Below, piece by piece: positions 62,040-64,000 of a stretch of DNA of 64,000 bases (position 1 is its first letter; each line of letters begins with the position of its first letter). A program made the position numbers and the translations under genes. Origin of the DNA: Evansella sp041820985 (GTDB lineage Bacteria; Bacillota; Bacilli; Bacillales; Salisediminibacteriaceae); assembly GCF_041820985.1 (NCBI RefSeq), contig NZ_JBGUAU010000022.1, positions 1-64,000 on the forward strand. The letters run 5' to 3'. The notes beneath the pieces are model-generated. The model searched no databases, was not told where the DNA came from, and worked only from the letters and a program-made list of their open reading frames with translations.

Positions 62040-62965
62040 GAGAGCAATTAACATCCTTATTGGAAAGTTATGAAGAACGAATATTAGGACAAAGTACAAA
62101 TCTTAGACTTTTATTAGCATCAATTCTAGCAGGTGGTCATGTTTTATTAGAAGGTGTACCAGGTACTGGTAAAACGCAAATGGTGAGGACGCTAGCCAAT
62201 CTTTTAGGAGGGGACTTTAACCGCGTTCAATTTACACCGGACCTACTGCCAAGTGATATTACCGGTAGTACTATTTACAATATGAAGGAAAATAGCTTTC
62301 AAACCATAAAAGGTCCAATTTTTACGAATGTTTTATTAGCGGATGAAATTAATCGTACTCCTGCAAAGACACAGGCTGCTTTATTAGAGGCGATGGGGGA
62401 GAAACAAGTAACTATTCAAGGGGAAACTTACTCGTTAGAGGATGTGTTTTTTGTTGTAGCGACTCAGAATCCGATTGAATTCGAAGGAACATACCCATTA
62501 CCGGAAGCACAACAGGACCGCTTTTTGTTCAAGTTGCTCATAGAATTTCCTGGCTTTGAAGATGAACAGCGTGTTTTAGAGCAAGTAATTAAGAATAGCT
62601 ATGATTCTAGTAAAGCTGAAGCAATATTAGATATAGACAGCTTTCTAGCCATTCGAAAAGAAATTGAACGAGTGACACTAAGTGAAAGTGTGATGAAATA
62701 TATTATGCAAATTGTAAGGAATACACGGGAATCGGAGTCGATTCGCTTTGGGGCAAGTACACGGGCTGCCATTGCTATTGGAAAAGCTGGTCAATCATGG
62801 GCATATTTAGCTGGACGTGATTATGTTACCCCAGATGATATTAAAATGGTTGCACGACCTGCGTTAAGACATCGCATTCAATTATCTCCACATATGGAAT
62901 TGGAGGGAGCAACTGGTGACGAAATCATCAATGAACTGGTGGGAGCGATTCCTGTTCCGAGATAA
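62036..62965 (+). CDS. MoxR family AAA+ ATPase
   Basis: 309 residues. Walker A is GVPGTGKTQ (about 40-48), Walker B is VLLADEINRTPAKTQAALLE (the DEINR hallmark), and sensor 1 is FFVVATQNPIEFEGTYPLPE. RHRIQLS near the C-terminus is in the MoxR lid. MoxR ATPases act as chaperones that mature or activate VWA/DUF58 partner proteins. ATG 62036 overlaps the DUF4350 stop. The DUF58 gene starts inside its 3' end. Confidence 0.95.
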   Translation: MREQLTSLLESYEERILGQSTNLRLLLASILAGGHVLLEGVPGTGKTQMVRTLANLLGGDFNRVQFTPDLLPSDITGSTIYNMKENSFQTIKGPIFTNVLLADEINRTPAKTQAALLEAMGEKQVTIQGETYSLEDVFFVVATQNPIEFEGTYPLPEAQQDRFLFKLLIEFPGFEDEQRVLEQVIKNSYDSSKAEAILDIDSFLAIRKEIERVTLSESVMKYIMQIVRNTRESESIRFGASTRAAIAIGKAGQSWAYLAGRDYVTPDDIKMVARPALRHRIQLSPHMELEGATGDEIINELVGAIPVPR

Positions 62966-64000
62966 AGGGATTTTGCCAACGAGAAAGCTGTTAGTTTTCA
63001 TGCTTATTCTTTCTGTTTCATTAGTAATGGCATCCTTTTGGGGAGTTCCATGGACATTTATTCTTATTTGTAATATTTCTGCGTTATTGATAAGTTTTTT
63101 GGATCTCATGTATTTACCGAAACGTCAGCATCTTAGTTTTAAGAGGCGAATTCCATCAGATATGGAAAGAGGGGTTTCTTATCCTGTTGTGCTTGAGGTG
63201 AATAACATGTCTGAACATGGGGTGACGTATCGCCTTGTGGATGGACTCCCTCAATCATTTACGCGGCCATTTCCTCTAAAGGGATCGGTTGAAAAACAAA
63301 GTAATGTTGTGACAACCTATGAAACGATGGCACCTATTAGAGGGAGTTTTCATGTAGATCAGCTATATTTTCGATATAGAAGTAAGTTCAGTTTGTGGGA
63401 AAAACAATCGACAGTACTGCTTGAGGATACGGTGAAAGTGATTCCAGATTTGACGGACACAAAGGAATTTTTGGAAAATGCACAGAAGTTTTTACTACAT
63501 GAGGGTGTCCAGATCCGTAAACAAATTAGTAGTGTAGGTGAATTTGCAAACATTCGAAACTACGTTGTTGGTGATGATCCAAGAAAAATTAACTGGCGAC
63601 AAACTGCCAAGCTTCAAGAAGTGATGACTAATGATTATGAGCCAGAGCACGGAAAGCATATTACACTCTTAATTGATTGTGGAAGAATGATGGGAGTAGA
63701 GTTAAAGGTAGGAAATCGGTTAGATCGTACGATTGAGGCTGCTATCGCTGTTGCAGCTGCGGCCTTGAAAAAGGGGGATTATGTAGCTGTCCTTGCATTT
63801 TCAAGGAATACGAAGATATATGTTCCTCCTGCGAAAGGAATGAATCACCTTCAAATGATTTTAAGGTCTGTTTATGATATACAAGTAGATGGGGTTGAAT
63901 CAAATTATGGAGAGGTCTTTCATTACCTACAAACAGTTCAAAAAAAACGTAGTCTTATCATGTTATTTAGTGATATTCGAACGTTCTTGTACGATGAAAG
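62916..64000 (+). CDS. DUF58 domain protein (partial, runs off the window)
   Basis: GTG at 62916 with a GGAGGGAG site opens a frame inside the moxR 3' end (50-base overlap) that stays open to base 64000. It encodes MTKSSMNWWERFLFRDKGIL, two transmembrane helices (about 27-65), a beta-rich part with MAPIRGSFHVDQ, and the DUF58 signature GEFANIRNYVVGDDPRKINW. A VWA-like segment follows, with LLIDCGRMMG at the MIDAS-like position. DUF58 proteins are MoxR clients. The C-terminus lies outside the window. Confidence 0.92.
   Translation, partial: MTKSSMNWWERFLFRDKGILPTRKLLVFMLILSVSLVMASFWGVPWTFILICNISALLISFLDLMYLPKRQHLSFKRRIPSDMERGVSYPVVLEVNNMSEHGVTYRLVDGLPQSFTRPFPLKGSVEKQSNVVTTYETMAPIRGSFHVDQLYFRYRSKFSLWEKQSTVLLEDTVKVIPDLTDTKEFLENAQKFLLHEGVQIRKQISSVGEFANIRNYVVGDDPRKINWRQTAKLQEVMTNDYEPEHGKHITLLIDCGRMMGVELKVGNRLDRTIEAAIAVAAAALKKGDYVAVLAFSRNTKIYVPPAKGMNHLQMILRSVYDIQVDGVESNYGEVFHYLQTVQKKRSLIMLFSDIRTFLYDE

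Overview
This is a low-GC Firmicute chromosome segment, almost certainly from Bacillaceae. The evidence is Bacillus-type Shine-Dalgarno sites, GTG and TTG starts, an M-box riboswitch before mgtE, a ydaO-type c-di-AMP riboswitch, a large Bacillus-type SRP RNA, HemAT, YkuI, EcsB and DUF4317 family proteins, a YjcZ-like sporulation peptide, and Bacillaceae dispersed palindromic repeats. A BCCT osmolyte carrier, an OpuAC-type glycine-betaine binding protein and a NaChBac-type sodium channel suggest a salt- or alkali-adapted member. It is core-like but scarred chromosome. I see no prophage, plasmid or CRISPR array.

Layout. 0.3-9.6 kb: a P-loop protein, topoisomerase III, a two-gene methionine sulfoxide reductase operon whose second gene has TGA at the catalytic Cys codon, a chromate transporter with a LysR regulator, a methyltransferase and an RNase HI-like protein. 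9.7-10.3 kb: a 6S-like RNA followed by SRP RNA. 10.3-17 kb: DUF421 protein, HemAT, M-box and mgtE, a truncated mgtE copy, and a manganese-type lipoprotein behind a MntR-like operator. 17-28 kb: MATE relic, SMP-30 lactonase, BCCT carrier, 3D-domain wall protein, azoreductase, a frameshifted heptad-repeat coiled-coil gene, DUF1292 protein, a tandem palindromic repeat array and a YkuI-like EAL protein. 28-39 kb: sodium channel, oxidoreductase, HprK paralogue, exoA-queC, a Gmad2 lipoprotein, four small ORFs, and a long, heavily structured RNA with its own terminator. 39-46 kb: DJ-1-like protein and two tandem secreted beta-helix proteins behind a long leader with a consensus cre site. 46-53 kb: c-di-AMP riboswitch and dicarboxylate/amino-acid symporter, flavodoxin, acetyltransferase, and a TnpB element whose right end is fused to a decapitated glycine-betaine binding protein. 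53-64 kb: DUF4317 protein, an XRE-membrane pair, an EcsB-like protein, an IS21 relic, and a membrane protein-DUF4129-DUF4350-MoxR-DUF58 operon that runs off the right edge.

Main themes are osmotic and ion homeostasis (BCCT, betaine SBP, sodium channel, Mg and Mn transport, c-di-AMP control), oxidative repair (Msr proteins, ExoA), and erosion by small repeats and IS relics. The observations I rate highest are the UGA at the MsrA catalytic position, the structured RNA at 37.9-38.3 kb, and the TnpB element fused to the opuAC-like gene.
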